62,075 nucleotides of DNA from an uncultured Roseburia sp. (GTDB lineage: Bacteria > Bacillota > Clostridia > Lachnospirales > Lachnospiraceae): positions 1 through 62,075 of the forward strand of contig CANRSX010000029.1 in assembly GCA_947642555.1 (NCBI GenBank). The letters are read 5' to 3'. This document shows positions 1-8,307 of this stretch, in pieces. The translations under genes and the position numbers were made by a program. Below the pieces are notes generated by a model. The model made no database searches. It saw nothing but the letters and a program-made list of their open reading frames with translations, and was not told the origin of the DNA. Positions within the stretch are counted from its first letter, which is position 1. The number at the start of each line of letters is the position of its first letter.

Positions 1-3
1 TTT

Positions 4-27
4 TCCCATAAAATGGGAGGTTTTTTT
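4..27 (+). terminator. rho-independent terminator of a gene left of the window
   Basis: A 6-bp stem TCCCAT/ATGGGA with an AAA loop is followed two bases later by seven T on the plus strand. This suits the end of a plus-strand gene lying to the left. On the minus strand the hairpin lies after the AlbA_2-type gene but has no U-tract. Confidence 0.55.
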
Positions 28-45
28 GCGAAAAAATTTTAAGCG

Positions 46-1344
46 TCAGAGCTGGTCAAGAACCATCCACTGTCCGTTTTTCCTGGAGCCAATTCTTATT
101 ACGATACCATTTTCCTTTAAAATACGAATATGTTTCGAAATCGTCGTCACCCCAACCCCGATCTGTTCGCTCAGTTCACGCACTGTAATATTGCTATTTT
201 CTTTCATCCGGCTTACGATTTTCTTATCACATTCGTTCCATACATACCCGCTCTTCTTTTGCAGGTCTCCTTCCATTCCCTTCTCTTTCCTTAAAGGAAT
301 TGTTACAGTAATAAAATTTTCAGTGATATCAAAAACATCTTTTCCATATTTCGATACGATCAAAGGCACGCCATGCCCGGTCTGTTCTATATAATCCAAC
401 TGAACCATGATCTGCTGAAGTTCCAGATTTACCGGTTTACTTTTTCCCTCATAAAATTCCTCCAGTGTCAGGCCATTCGGTAAACCTCCCACCGAAATCA
501 CCTCAATGCGGTCTGCAAACATATACACTGCCGGCGGGGTCTGCCTTGACCAGCGATTATGCAGACAGGCATTCAGCCAGGCTTCCCTGAAGCATGGGAA
601 GTCAAACAGTCTGCTTTCTTTTCGGAGACTGCCGCCCACATCCACCATGGTATCGTTTAGCGCTTCCATATAATCCAACACCTGCTTCACAGCTACGAGC
701 ATACATTTATAACCATATTCATTCCGCTTCACCAGATCTGTCTTATCCGTGCCACGGAATACCGCTACTTTAATCGAATAACTATTCACATCTGCCAAAA
801 TGGCCGCCATTAAATTGTAAGTTCCATCACGCGTTAAAAGATTTAAGTTCTGCTCAAAGGTATTCTCCCGAAGCGTCATGTTATTTCCGGCATACAGCAT
901 CTTCAGCTGTTCAAAACTCAGCTCCTGATTATTCGCCTCAATATTTACAATAGAATCCGATACGCTAAGCATCAGATTTCGCAATTGCTGTGGCGATATT
1001 TCTCTGTCCTCATCCGCGGACCTCATATAATACTTTCCATATGCCGAATAGGGTTTTTCATCTCCCTCTGCCGTGACTTTAATTACATTTTTTTCATCAC
1101 ATAATTCCATGATAATGGTTGGAATAATCTGTGGTTTAATCGCATTGGCAATTCCCTGGGAAACTTCGCGCAATGTGCGGTCTCCTATCTGCTGACCGAT
1201 AACTTCACCATCATTCCTTACACCAAAATACAGGGTACCTTTTCCGTTTTTATTCAGCATTGCTGCTAATGATACAATGCCCTCTTTTAATTCGCCAGTT
1301 GTCTTTTTAAACTCAACCAGCTCTGTCTCCATGCCGAAATTCAC
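46..1344 (-). CDS. AlbA_2 (Schlafen-type) putative DNA/RNA-binding protein with C-terminal winged HTH
   Basis: 432 residues. The N-terminus (about 5-120) is an AlbA_2 domain: an early E-F-K-K motif, then LYFGVRNDGEVIGQ, typical of the Schlafen/AlbA_2 group often labelled RecG-like or ATP-binding transcriptional regulator. The middle (about 200-345) resembles the GHKL-like half of this family (LHNRWS, EQTGHGVP). The last 60 residues form a winged HTH (ITVRELSEQIGVGVTTISKHI). Such proteins are usually presumed regulators; the ligand is unknown. The start is GTG at 1344, preceded by GGGGTG, with a promoter at 1366-1394. It is divergent from mazEF. Family assignment is good; function is inferred. 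Confidence 0.85.
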   Translation of the reverse strand: MNFGMETELVEFKKTTGELKEGIVSLAAMLNKNGKGTLYFGVRNDGEVIGQQIGDRTLREVSQGIANAIKPQIIPTIIMELCDEKNVIKVTAEGDEKPYSAYGKYYMRSADEDREISPQQLRNLMLSVSDSIVNIEANNQELSFEQLKMLYAGNNMTLRENTFEQNLNLLTRDGTYNLMAAILADVNSYSIKVAVFRGTDKTDLVKRNEYGYKCMLVAVKQVLDYMEALNDTMVDVGGSLRKESRLFDFPCFREAWLNACLHNRWSRQTPPAVYMFADRIEVISVGGLPNGLTLEEFYEGKSKPVNLELQQIMVQLDYIEQTGHGVPLIVSKYGKDVFDITENFITVTIPLRKEKGMEGDLQKKSGYVWNECDKKIVSRMKENSNITVRELSEQIGVGVTTISKHIRILKENGIVIRIGSRKNGQWMVLDQL

Positions 1345-1365
1345 ACTATCACCCCTTTCAGCAAC

Positions 1366-1394
1366 AGTATAGCCTTTTTTGTTCTTTTAATCAA
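1366..1394 (-). promoter_or_regulatory. sigma-A promoter of the AlbA_2-type gene
   Basis: On the minus strand TTGATT (1394-1389) and TATACT (1371-1366) are separated by 17 bp, about 20 bp ahead of the GTG start. This is close to the sigma-A consensus. Confidence 0.6.
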
Positions 1395-1500
1395 CACTTA
1401 AACATCACTTTATTTATCACCTGTAGGATGAATAAACGGTAATTAAATAATAAACATGTAAAATAAATTCCATTGTTTTATATAAATGTGAATATTTATA

Positions 1501-1529
1501 TTGACAGGCGGATATACTCTGTATATACT
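1501..1529 (+). promoter_or_regulatory. sigma-A promoter of mazEF
   Basis: TTGACA at 1501-1506 and TATACT at 1524-1529 with a 17-bp spacer, almost perfect consensus. It lies about 120 nt ahead of the mazE start chosen here. The spacer and -10 contain the palindrome GTATATAC (1521-1528), a possible repressor contact. Confidence 0.75.
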
Positions 1530-1537
1530 AATATTGA

Positions 1538-1560
1538 AGGTATACCCATCAAATATACCT
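1538..1560 (+). promoter_or_regulatory. candidate MazE/MazEF operator
   Basis: A perfect inverted repeat AGGTATA-N9-TATACCT lies just downstream of the mazEF -10 box. MazE-type antitoxins commonly autoregulate by binding palindromes over the promoter and start site, so this is the natural autoregulatory site. The role is inferred from position and symmetry. Confidence 0.5.
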
Positions 1561-1647
1561 GCAAAAGAAGACAAATTAATATGCGAAGAGAACCGCGAAG
1601 GGAAAAAACGAAAGTCAGTCAGCCAAAAAATATCAAAGGAAAATAAC

Positions 1648-1971
1648 ATGAACACAAATACGATGATGCGAGAACAGCCAAAAGAAAGCATGAATGCGTT
1701 TACAACACAAACAATCATAAAGAGATGGGGAAATAGTCAGGGAATCAGATTATCAAAAGAGATACTATCACAGATGAATTTAAAAGAAGACGATACGATA
1801 GGAATAAGTATATATGATGGGAAAATGACGATTGAAAAGGTCAATAAGCCGAAATACCTTAATCTAACAGAAAGGTTGGAAGCATTCTACAAAAGACCAA
1901 TTGATGAAATTTATGTCGAAAGTACGCAGGAGGTTGATGTAGGTGATCCAGTAGGGAATGAGCAGTGGTAA
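1648..1971 (+). CDS. mazE: MazE-type antitoxin (AbrB/SpoVT fold)
   Basis: 107 residues from the ATG at 1648, chosen because AAAGGA sits 7 nt upstream; the open frame reaches back to 1501 but that part covers the promoter. Residues about 20-65 are the swapped-hairpin AbrB/MazE domain (KRWGNSQGIRLSKEIL, then DDTIGISIYDGKMTIEKV). The C-terminal tail (KYLNLTERLEAFY onward) should be the flexible segment that wraps and inhibits MazF. It overlaps mazF by 7 nt, so the two are translationally coupled. Family assignment is firm. Confidence 0.92.
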   Translation: MNTNTMMREQPKESMNAFTTQTIIKRWGNSQGIRLSKEILSQMNLKEDDTIGISIYDGKMTIEKVNKPKYLNLTERLEAFYKRPIDEIYVESTQEVDVGDPVGNEQW

Positions 1972-2291
1972 CTTATAAACAGGGAGACATAATTGTTATG
2001 GATTTTAACCCTCAAACGGGTCATGAGCAGAATGGGAGAAGACCAGCACTTGTCCTTAGTAATGATATTTTAAATCATCACAGTTCACTAGCACTTGTTT
2101 GTCCTATCACTAACACACATAAAAGTCATCCATTTCATATAGAATTGGATGAGCGGACACAGACAACAGGCGTAATATTATGTGACCAGGCAAAAATGTT
2201 AGATGTTGGCGCCAGAAATGCTCACTTTAAAGAAGAATGTCCAAAAGATTTATGGAACGAAGCAAGGGAACTGATTATTAGCTTCATGTGA
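1965..2291 (+). CDS. mazF: MazF-family endoribonuclease toxin
   Basis: 108 residues from a GTG start inside the end of mazE. It has the PemK/MazF fold: an early QGDIIVMDFNPQTGHEQNGRRPALVLS segment split by the conserved G-x-E-x-x-GRRPALV motif, then LVCPITNT and the DQAKMLD strand. Family members cut mRNA at short sequence-specific sites and are neutralised by the adjacent antitoxin. Length is normal and no key segment is missing, so it is probably active. The cut site cannot be read from sequence. Confidence 0.93.
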   Translation: MVTYKQGDIIVMDFNPQTGHEQNGRRPALVLSNDILNHHSSLALVCPITNTHKSHPFHIELDERTQTTGVILCDQAKMLDVGARNAHFKEECPKDLWNEARELIISFM

Positions 2292-2377
2292 AAAGCAGTA
2301 AGTTGTTAAAGCCCTTGGAGTTTAAAAAACGATGCTGCAACGGCCGGGGAATTGACAGCTGAATACGATGCTTTTCA

Positions 2378-2420
2378 ATAGTAAAGGGACTGTGTCTCTC
2401 TGTCACAGCCCCTTTACTAT
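2378..2420. terminator. 17-bp hairpin between convergent genes, possible bidirectional terminator
   Basis: Arms ATAGTAAAGGGACTGTG and CACAGCCCCTTTACTAT pair over 17 positions with one A/C mismatch on the plus strand, which becomes a G-U pair in minus-strand RNA. The loop is 9 nt. Neither side has a proper U-tract (plus side TCTTGTCATT), so termination is a guess; a mobile-element remnant is the alternative. Confidence 0.4.
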
Positions 2421-2515
2421 TCTTGTCATTCTTCGAAGCCGAGTGCAGCATAGCAGGTCTTAAGACCGCGCCGACACTTTTCCGCATAATCGCCGATCAG
2501 AAGCTGTGCTAATTG

Positions 2516-2559
2516 ATATTTATCCAATGGTTAGTTGTAACTAACCATTGGATAAATAT
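2516..2559. repeat. perfect 21-bp inverted repeat, 2-nt centre
   Basis: Left arm 2516-2536 (ATATTTATCCAATGG then TTAGTT) is the exact reverse complement of 2539-2559, with only GT between. No U-tract follows on either strand. It lies 66 nt past the rfbG stop. It could be an RNA-stabilising 3' hairpin, a protein-binding palindrome or a recombination scar. Confidence 0.8.
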
Positions 2560-2624
2560 AAAGTCTAATAAGCTCTCATATCTCGTATTTTAATGGATGT
2601 TCTCATAAGGAAGCATTAAGTCGA

Positions 2625-3842
2625 TCACATATATTCTGTAATTTCCCGATCCATTTCATCCAGTATTTCCGCATAACTTCCCTTTTCAATACACTGCAGC
2701 CATACCTTCGTGAATCGAACCGTCTGCTCCATCGTCTGTTCCATATGCCAGCGCGGTCTCCATCCAAATGTTGTCTTAAACTTTGATGTATCAAGCTTTA
2801 AAAAGTTCGCCTCATGCGGTGCTCCATCTTCCATTATACTGCGCCAGCCAGCAAACGGAAATCCATTTGAAAATTCCTGCATTCCATCTTTTTGCGCATT
2901 TGTACTGCATTCTGCAGATAATGATCCATTCCATTTTTCGCAGAACAGATCCACAAGTTCTCCTGTCGTAACACAGTCACAGTCATCCGGCCCCACATTA
3001 TAATACCCGGCATAGGAACTGTCCTCATACTGGGCCTTTGCGATCATCAGATACGCAAATAGTGGCTCCAGTACGTGCTGGTACGGACGTATGGAATACG
3101 GATTACGAACAATAATCTCCGCTGTGTCCGCTTTATTCTGATAAGCATGCCGTACGGCCCTGACACAGTCCGGAATGATCCGGTCGTTTGCGAAATCCCC
3201 ACCGCCAATCACATTTCCAGCACGGGCTGTAGATATCCGTTCCACAGAATCCGTTCCACTAAAAAAACTGTCCCGATAAGCATGTGTCACCAGCTCGGAA
3301 CAACTTTTGGAATTCGAATACGGGTCAAGTCCGTCCAACGGATCATTTTCACGATAACCATATTCCCATTCATTGTTTTTATAGACTTTATCTGTTGTAA
3401 CATTCAGGAAGGACTTGACACCATCCCATGTACCATCATTTAATTCCCGCCCCGGTTCCGAGAGGCGAATGCACTCCAAAATGTTTACAGTCCCCATCAC
3501 ATTCGTACTGTAGGTTCCGACCGGATCGCGGTAGCTGTCGCGAACGATCGGCTGGGCAGCCAGGTGGAAAACGATGTCGGGATGGAAGGAAGCAAAAATG
3601 GATTTCAGATGATCCAGGTCGCGGATATCGCCGATAACGGAATTTTCTTCCATGATATCTGTCAGGCCGCTAATGCCAAACAGGTTCGGCGTTGTTGGCG
3701 GTTCTAAAGCATAACCGCATACATCGGCACCGGCATTTAAGAGAATCCTGGTCAGCCAGGTGCCTTTGAAGCCAGTGTGGCCGGTGAGCAATATTTTTTT
3801 CTTTTTATAAAATTCTAACATGTTCATATAATTGATGTTCAC
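2625..3842 (-). CDS. rfbG: CDP-glucose 4,6-dehydratase
   Basis: 405 residues, extended SDR. Near the N-terminus is the NAD-binding GHTGFKG motif, then FHLAAQPIVRDSYRDP, the TTDKVY strand and the catalytic Y-x-x-x-K in DPYSNSKS. These together are typical of RfbG, which converts CDP-D-glucose to CDP-4-keto-6-deoxy-D-glucose in the cytosol. It is somewhat longer than the usual 355-360. The start is a GTG at 3842 with AAGGAAAG ahead of it; ATG codons a few residues later are alternatives. It is the last gene of the polysaccharide operon, over 14 kb away from its pathway partner rfbF. Confidence 0.9.
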   Translation of the reverse strand: MNINYMNMLEFYKKKKILLTGHTGFKGTWLTRILLNAGADVCGYALEPPTTPNLFGISGLTDIMEENSVIGDIRDLDHLKSIFASFHPDIVFHLAAQPIVRDSYRDPVGTYSTNVMGTVNILECIRLSEPGRELNDGTWDGVKSFLNVTTDKVYKNNEWEYGYRENDPLDGLDPYSNSKSCSELVTHAYRDSFFSGTDSVERISTARAGNVIGGGDFANDRIIPDCVRAVRHAYQNKADTAEIIVRNPYSIRPYQHVLEPLFAYLMIAKAQYEDSSYAGYYNVGPDDCDCVTTGELVDLFCEKWNGSLSAECSTNAQKDGMQEFSNGFPFAGWRSIMEDGAPHEANFLKLDTSKFKTTFGWRPRWHMEQTMEQTVRFTKVWLQCIEKGSYAEILDEMDREITEYM

Positions 3843-3882
3843 TTTATCTTTCCTTGATCACAAGATACCTTTCAATAAGCTT

Positions 3883-6735
3883 TCACTTGAAATATCCCCG
3901 ATTTTTCAGGATGTCATACGTACTTTCAGGAACATAATCCTTTATCTCTTCATACTTCCTATCGTTTAGATATTTCCTTACCTTTGTTGCACTGATATAT
4001 TCCATATCATTTCTTTTTAATCTCGGAATCTCCACAAACTCAACCCCTTTTTCAGGCAACAATCTTTTCATCTCTTCATTGTAATGATTGGTGACTACAT
4101 CATTGGGCTCTTCGCCCGCAAATCTGACACCAATATTTAACCCTGGTGCAATATAATCACAAAAAATACCAAGATCGCTGGAAGCATCAAAATTTTTTTC
4201 CTTTACATAATCCTTCATGAAATATTCCGGGAAAGTCAAAGCAGAAATCATGAATTTACCACTTGGAGCAACCACAACATTTTGAATATCATCTGTCCCT
4301 TTTTTTACCATTTCGTAGCGGTCATTAAACCGAAAAAACGATTTATCTTCCTCAACAACAAATATATACAAGCGATCCACCCTTTTAGATGCATATTCTA
4401 TCAGATATCTATGTCCCTTTGTAAAAGGATTGCAATTCATAACTATTGCGCCACATTTTTGCTCCTCTGTAACCAAAGGATGCTGTTTCTTTAAATTTTC
4501 AATAAACTTCTCAATTTCATGATTAAATCCTGTTTTATTTGCCTCCTCAATGTATTCAGACCACAATCCACTCCTTTCAAGTGGATCCTTTACTATTCCA
4601 CACTCAAAATTACATGCTTTTAAATATTCGAATATCAAATTGGCAACTATCTTGTATCCATCTCTATTTAAATGACCAACTTCATCATAAAAACACCATC
4701 TGGATTCTGGGTATGAGAAGAATTCCTCATTGATTTCTTTATATATCAGCCCATCCTCTTCCAGTTTTTTTATTTCACGTTTGTCGAAATGAAATCTATA
4801 AAACAGGACTATATCACCTTCATTAAAATCAAGCGCATCAACAAAAAAGTTATTATCTATCACGCTATCCTCTGCTCCCCATAGTCCATGATTAACAATA
4901 CGATAGTACAATCCTCCATCCGTTAACTTCTTTTGTAATTGACTGGGTATAGTTTCGCTATCCTCTACAGCATAGCCAAACACTCCACATCTGCCATACA
5001 TATGCAAAGTATGTTGGAAATTGTCCGGCGAATAAGATGTTGCCCGTAAACCTCCGATGACATTTACGAGTTCTCCCTGTGAGTCTTCATGTACAAATCG
5101 TTTTCCTAAATCCACAATCTGTGGAATTTTTTTTAATTCATCGATATATTCCAGTGAATATTTATCACCCAATAACTCCCTAAAATGCTCTGTATATGCT
5201 TCTTTGTTCTCACTCATAACCGGGAAGCCCAAATGCTTATACATTCTTTGCCGGGCCAGTCTCCCGAAATAATCATCCGTTTTTATTTTCCCAACTCTAT
5301 TTATAAAATATACTCCCACTCCTTTGCGTGTAAGTTCTCTGACAACATCCCTGAATACAAAATACATGGGAGCCCTCTCAACCGCCTGCTGATAATTCAT
5401 ATGCTTTATATGCAATCTATTACATATTCGCAGATGATTAATGTTTGACACTATAGCGGTTTTTGAACTATTCCTTTTTGATCGATATAACAACTCTGCT
5501 ATTGTCTGTGGGAAAAAGACTTCTTCGCCAATATCACGCATATATGCTTTAATCTTTTCAACTTCCTTTTCATCCTTTGGTTTGTTCACAATATTTATAT
5601 ACTTATCCATAATAACAGCTTTTATATTCTTCTTTTCCTTCTTTTTATCTTTGTATATTTTATATGCTTTTAAAAAACCCATATCATCAAAGTCAGAGAA
5701 AAACTGCGCCCTTTGATTACTGGTTTTCGGTGTCTTATATAAGTGCCTGCAACTATTCATTGCTTCCTCAATAGATGATCTGTCAAGAAGTAACTTCTCA
5801 CTGGCATAGTCAAGAATAATTTTTCCTTTATTTGAATTTATAACGACTAAAGATATTCCTTTATTCTCATTATAAAATTTCAGGCATCCATTATACAGCC
5901 AAAAATCTCCTAACGTTATATCTGCAATTCTCGGTATAGATGAATATTTACAGTCTGAACATGATAGTCTATTATACAGCCCCTCTAAATATCCAAAGTG
6001 GAAATTATTCTTTATGCTTTCTTCTTTGAAAATTTCACCATCCTCAAACTCAATCGCATATTGATTTGTATTCCATCCTTTATCTTTGTTTCTATTCTTA
6101 ACCGTTACAATTTTTTTACCTTGTTTGTGCTCTACTTCCTCTATATATTTTCTATATACTTTTCCAGACGGTACGCCATGACAAATAACTTCACATGTAT
6201 ACAGGTCATTATATGCACTACCCACATACGCCTTTACTGCCGCAATTTGACACGGCGTACCTGTAAACAATATCTTTCTTTGTCTCTTAATATCCTCTTT
6301 TAGCTCAGCTAAAACACACCTGATGTCGCTTTGTAAATATTTTGAACCACAAAATTGTTCCAAATCTCTATGATTATCACATCTTTTATGTCTGATATCT
6401 CCAACCGAACATTCCACTGCACCATATACAACTCCGCCCAAATCTATAATACTTTCCATAAGTGCAAAAGAAACCCCACCAGAGGAAACTTTCATAAGAA
6501 CGCTACGATTCTCATATTGAGATGCATATATTGAAATATTAGTTAAATCGTTAGTATATAGATGATTATAATGACAGATTCTTTTACAGGCATCACAACC
6601 TATGCATAAGGAAGCGTCCACTTTGGGATAAATAAACCCTTCTTCATCCTCTTCCATAACGATACACGACTTCGGGCATACCTCGCTGCATACACCACAT
6701 CCGGAACACATTTTTTTAGATGAATATACTGTCAA
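3883..6735 (-). CDS. three-domain fusion: ferredoxin/FrhB domain, SGNH-like domain, CitC-like nucleotidyltransferase
   Basis: 950 residues. About 1-60 carry two 4Fe-4S clusters (CSGCGVCSEVCP and CIGCDACKRIC). They lead into an FrhB (coenzyme F420 hydrogenase beta) domain to about 375, with FTGTPCQIA and SCSDCKY. About 410-735 looks like the SGNH-type domain of polysaccharide loci: GRCGVFGYAVEDSETIP, an NHG block and DEVGHLNRDGY, with Cys where Ser is expected. About 765-950 matches the C-terminal domain of citrate lyase ligase: NPFTKGHRYLI (HxGH-like) and ISATKVR. The start overlaps the preceding SDR gene by 4 nt. No signal peptide or membrane helix, so it should be cytosolic. It may be a redox-linked sugar or acyl modification enzyme; the substrate is unknown. 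Confidence 0.75.
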   Translation of the reverse strand: MTVYSSKKMCSGCGVCSEVCPKSCIVMEEDEEGFIYPKVDASLCIGCDACKRICHYNHLYTNDLTNISIYASQYENRSVLMKVSSGGVSFALMESIIDLGGVVYGAVECSVGDIRHKRCDNHRDLEQFCGSKYLQSDIRCVLAELKEDIKRQRKILFTGTPCQIAAVKAYVGSAYNDLYTCEVICHGVPSGKVYRKYIEEVEHKQGKKIVTVKNRNKDKGWNTNQYAIEFEDGEIFKEESIKNNFHFGYLEGLYNRLSCSDCKYSSIPRIADITLGDFWLYNGCLKFYNENKGISLVVINSNKGKIILDYASEKLLLDRSSIEEAMNSCRHLYKTPKTSNQRAQFFSDFDDMGFLKAYKIYKDKKKEKKNIKAVIMDKYINIVNKPKDEKEVEKIKAYMRDIGEEVFFPQTIAELLYRSKRNSSKTAIVSNINHLRICNRLHIKHMNYQQAVERAPMYFVFRDVVRELTRKGVGVYFINRVGKIKTDDYFGRLARQRMYKHLGFPVMSENKEAYTEHFRELLGDKYSLEYIDELKKIPQIVDLGKRFVHEDSQGELVNVIGGLRATSYSPDNFQHTLHMYGRCGVFGYAVEDSETIPSQLQKKLTDGGLYYRIVNHGLWGAEDSVIDNNFFVDALDFNEGDIVLFYRFHFDKREIKKLEEDGLIYKEINEEFFSYPESRWCFYDEVGHLNRDGYKIVANLIFEYLKACNFECGIVKDPLERSGLWSEYIEEANKTGFNHEIEKFIENLKKQHPLVTEEQKCGAIVMNCNPFTKGHRYLIEYASKRVDRLYIFVVEEDKSFFRFNDRYEMVKKGTDDIQNVVVAPSGKFMISALTFPEYFMKDYVKEKNFDASSDLGIFCDYIAPGLNIGVRFAGEEPNDVVTNHYNEEMKRLLPEKGVEFVEIPRLKRNDMEYISATKVRKYLNDRKYEEIKDYVPESTYDILKNRGYFK

Positions 6736-7535
6736 AGTAAAGTTTCTCCTCCATCAATAGATATAACCTGACCATTAACCCCTTTTGAAAGGTCAGATGC
6801 CAAAAACCACATAAGATTTACAACCTGATCTGGATCAAGATAATAATTCGCCCTAACCGCTGTATTAAAAACATTCCCTTTGAGATCTACATTATTAATT
6901 GCGGAACATGTGGGTCCGGGGGCAATCCCATTAACTATAAATCCCCTGTCCAAAAGTTCTTTCGCTGTTCTAAGAGTATAAGAATATCCTGCCCATTTAG
7001 ACATAGCATATATATCTGTACCAGAAGTTAGAGATCTAATCGAAAGTACATTTATTATTTTATGTTTTTTTGCAGAGTCTGCATATTTTACAAATGATTT
7101 TGTCATATACTTTATACCAAAATAATTCGTTTGTAGAACAGAATCATAGTCTTCTTCAGATAAGGAAGTTATATTACTATCCTTGTATACTCCCGCATTG
7201 TTAATAAGAATATCAATATCACCAAATCTTTCAATAATATTTTTTATTACAGAATCACAGCAATAAGAATCTCTAACATCGCATCTTATGAATTCAGCAT
7301 CCGGCAACGTACAGTTGTTCTCTTTTCTGCCTGTAAAAATAACCTTTTTCACCCCTCCATATCGTGAAAAAGATTGTACTGCAAAAGCTCCGATTCCCGA
7401 TGTTCCGCCAGTGATTAATATCACTTTTCCACTCAAACCATTGTTTATGCGTAATGGAACTACATTATTATATACAACTTTGTTTTTTGATCTGGCATAG
7501 AAAACAGCATTTTTAAAGAATGATATTGCTCTCAT
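6732..7535 (-). CDS. SDR-family oxidoreductase (second of a tandem pair)
   Basis: 267 residues from the ATG at 7535, chosen because GGGGAG lies 10 nt ahead; an in-frame ATG at 7553 has no ribosome site. Classical SDR: a 35-residue N-terminal extension, then TGGTSGIG (NAD(P) binding), NNAG, Ser in INVLSIRS and catalytic YAMSK, ending in GQVISIDGG. It should reduce or oxidise a sugar or related keto group using NAD(P). The preceding SDR gene overlaps its start, and its stop overlaps the fusion gene, so all three are probably made together. It resembles its neighbour in layout, suggesting an old duplication. The substrate is unknown. Confidence 0.85.
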   Translation of the reverse strand: MRAISFFKNAVFYARSKNKVVYNNVVPLRINNGLSGKVILITGGTSGIGAFAVQSFSRYGGVKKVIFTGRKENNCTLPDAEFIRCDVRDSYCCDSVIKNIIERFGDIDILINNAGVYKDSNITSLSEEDYDSVLQTNYFGIKYMTKSFVKYADSAKKHKIINVLSIRSLTSGTDIYAMSKWAGYSYTLRTAKELLDRGFIVNGIAPGPTCSAINNVDLKGNVFNTAVRANYYLDPDQVVNLMWFLASDLSKGVNGQVISIDGGETLL

Positions 7536-8307
7536 TGTATGGTTTCTCCCCATCCACTATAATGCATTGGCCAACAATACCATTTGAAAAGTCAGTAGAT
7601 AAAAACCTGACAACATTTACAATATTTTCATTTCTGTCATCAGAATTAGAAATTGTTTGCCCTGATACAACTGCATTTACAATTATGTTTCTGTCTACCA
7701 TTTCTTTTGCAAGCCCCTTTGTAAAACATATACCCTGCCATTTTGATATTGCATAAACATCCGCGCCTGCTTTGGCACTCGTAAGGGATAGAACATTAAT
7801 AATTCGTTTTATGTCACTATTCATGTCCTTATTATCCAAATGACAAATGTATTCCTGCGTCAAAAAATACATTCCTTTCAAATTCGTTTCCATCAGTTTA
7901 TCGTACGACTCGACAGAGCCTTCCTCTATACAAACTCCATCATGAATCCCAGCGCAATTCACTAACATATCTACGATTGTATATTTTGAAAAAACAACTG
8001 ACATATAATCATTCGCTTTTGAAATATCTTTTATGTCCCATATGATCCATTCAAATCCAAATTCTTTCGAAACCTCCTTCAATTTCTCACTATTCCTTCC
8101 TGAGATAATTACTTTGGCTCCAATATCAGATAAACCTTTGGCAATTTCCAACCCTATTCCTGAACTTCCTCCCGTAACAAATGCAATTTTCCCACTCAAA
8201 GGAGCCTGATCAAATGACATTGGTTGTAACTTATTAATATATACAACTCCGCCCTTCCTGATATATTCAAGAAAGTTTTTTATTTTTAATTTAACTTTAC
8301 TCATCAT
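7513..8307 (-). CDS. SDR-family oxidoreductase (first of a tandem pair)
   Basis: 264 residues. Motifs: TGGSSGIG at about 45-52, NCAG, INVLSLTS with the catalytic Ser, and YAISK. The N-terminal stretch of about 40 residues before the Rossmann fold is similar in position to that of the next gene (INKLQP and LSGK blocks). The tail GQCIIVDG is typical of classical SDRs. The ATG overlaps the stop of the propeller gene by 4 nt (ATGA). It probably acts on the same or a successive intermediate as its paralogue. The direction of the reaction and the substrate are not visible from sequence. Confidence 0.85.
   Translation of the reverse strand: MMSKVKLKIKNFLEYIRKGGVVYINKLQPMSFDQAPLSGKIAFVTGGSSGIGLEIAKGLSDIGAKVIISGRNSEKLKEVSKEFGFEWIIWDIKDISKANDYMSVVFSKYTIVDMLVNCAGIHDGVCIEEGSVESYDKLMETNLKGMYFLTQEYICHLDNKDMNSDIKRIINVLSLTSAKAGADVYAISKWQGICFTKGLAKEMVDRNIIVNAVVSGQTISNSDDRNENIVNVVRFLSTDFSNGIVGQCIIVDGEKPYNESNIIL

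Larger units (their letters stand above)
2292..2624. other. non-coding gap between convergent mazF and rfbG
   Basis: 333 bp between two convergent stop codons. No convincing gene; a 67-codon open frame on the minus strand has no family resemblance and runs through the hairpin. The gap holds two strong inverted repeats, listed separately. Confidence 0.6.

Noticed and set aside
2284..2487. 67-codon minus-strand frame after mazF
   Set aside because: Runs through the long hairpin, overlaps the mazF end and has no recognisable domain or ribosome site.
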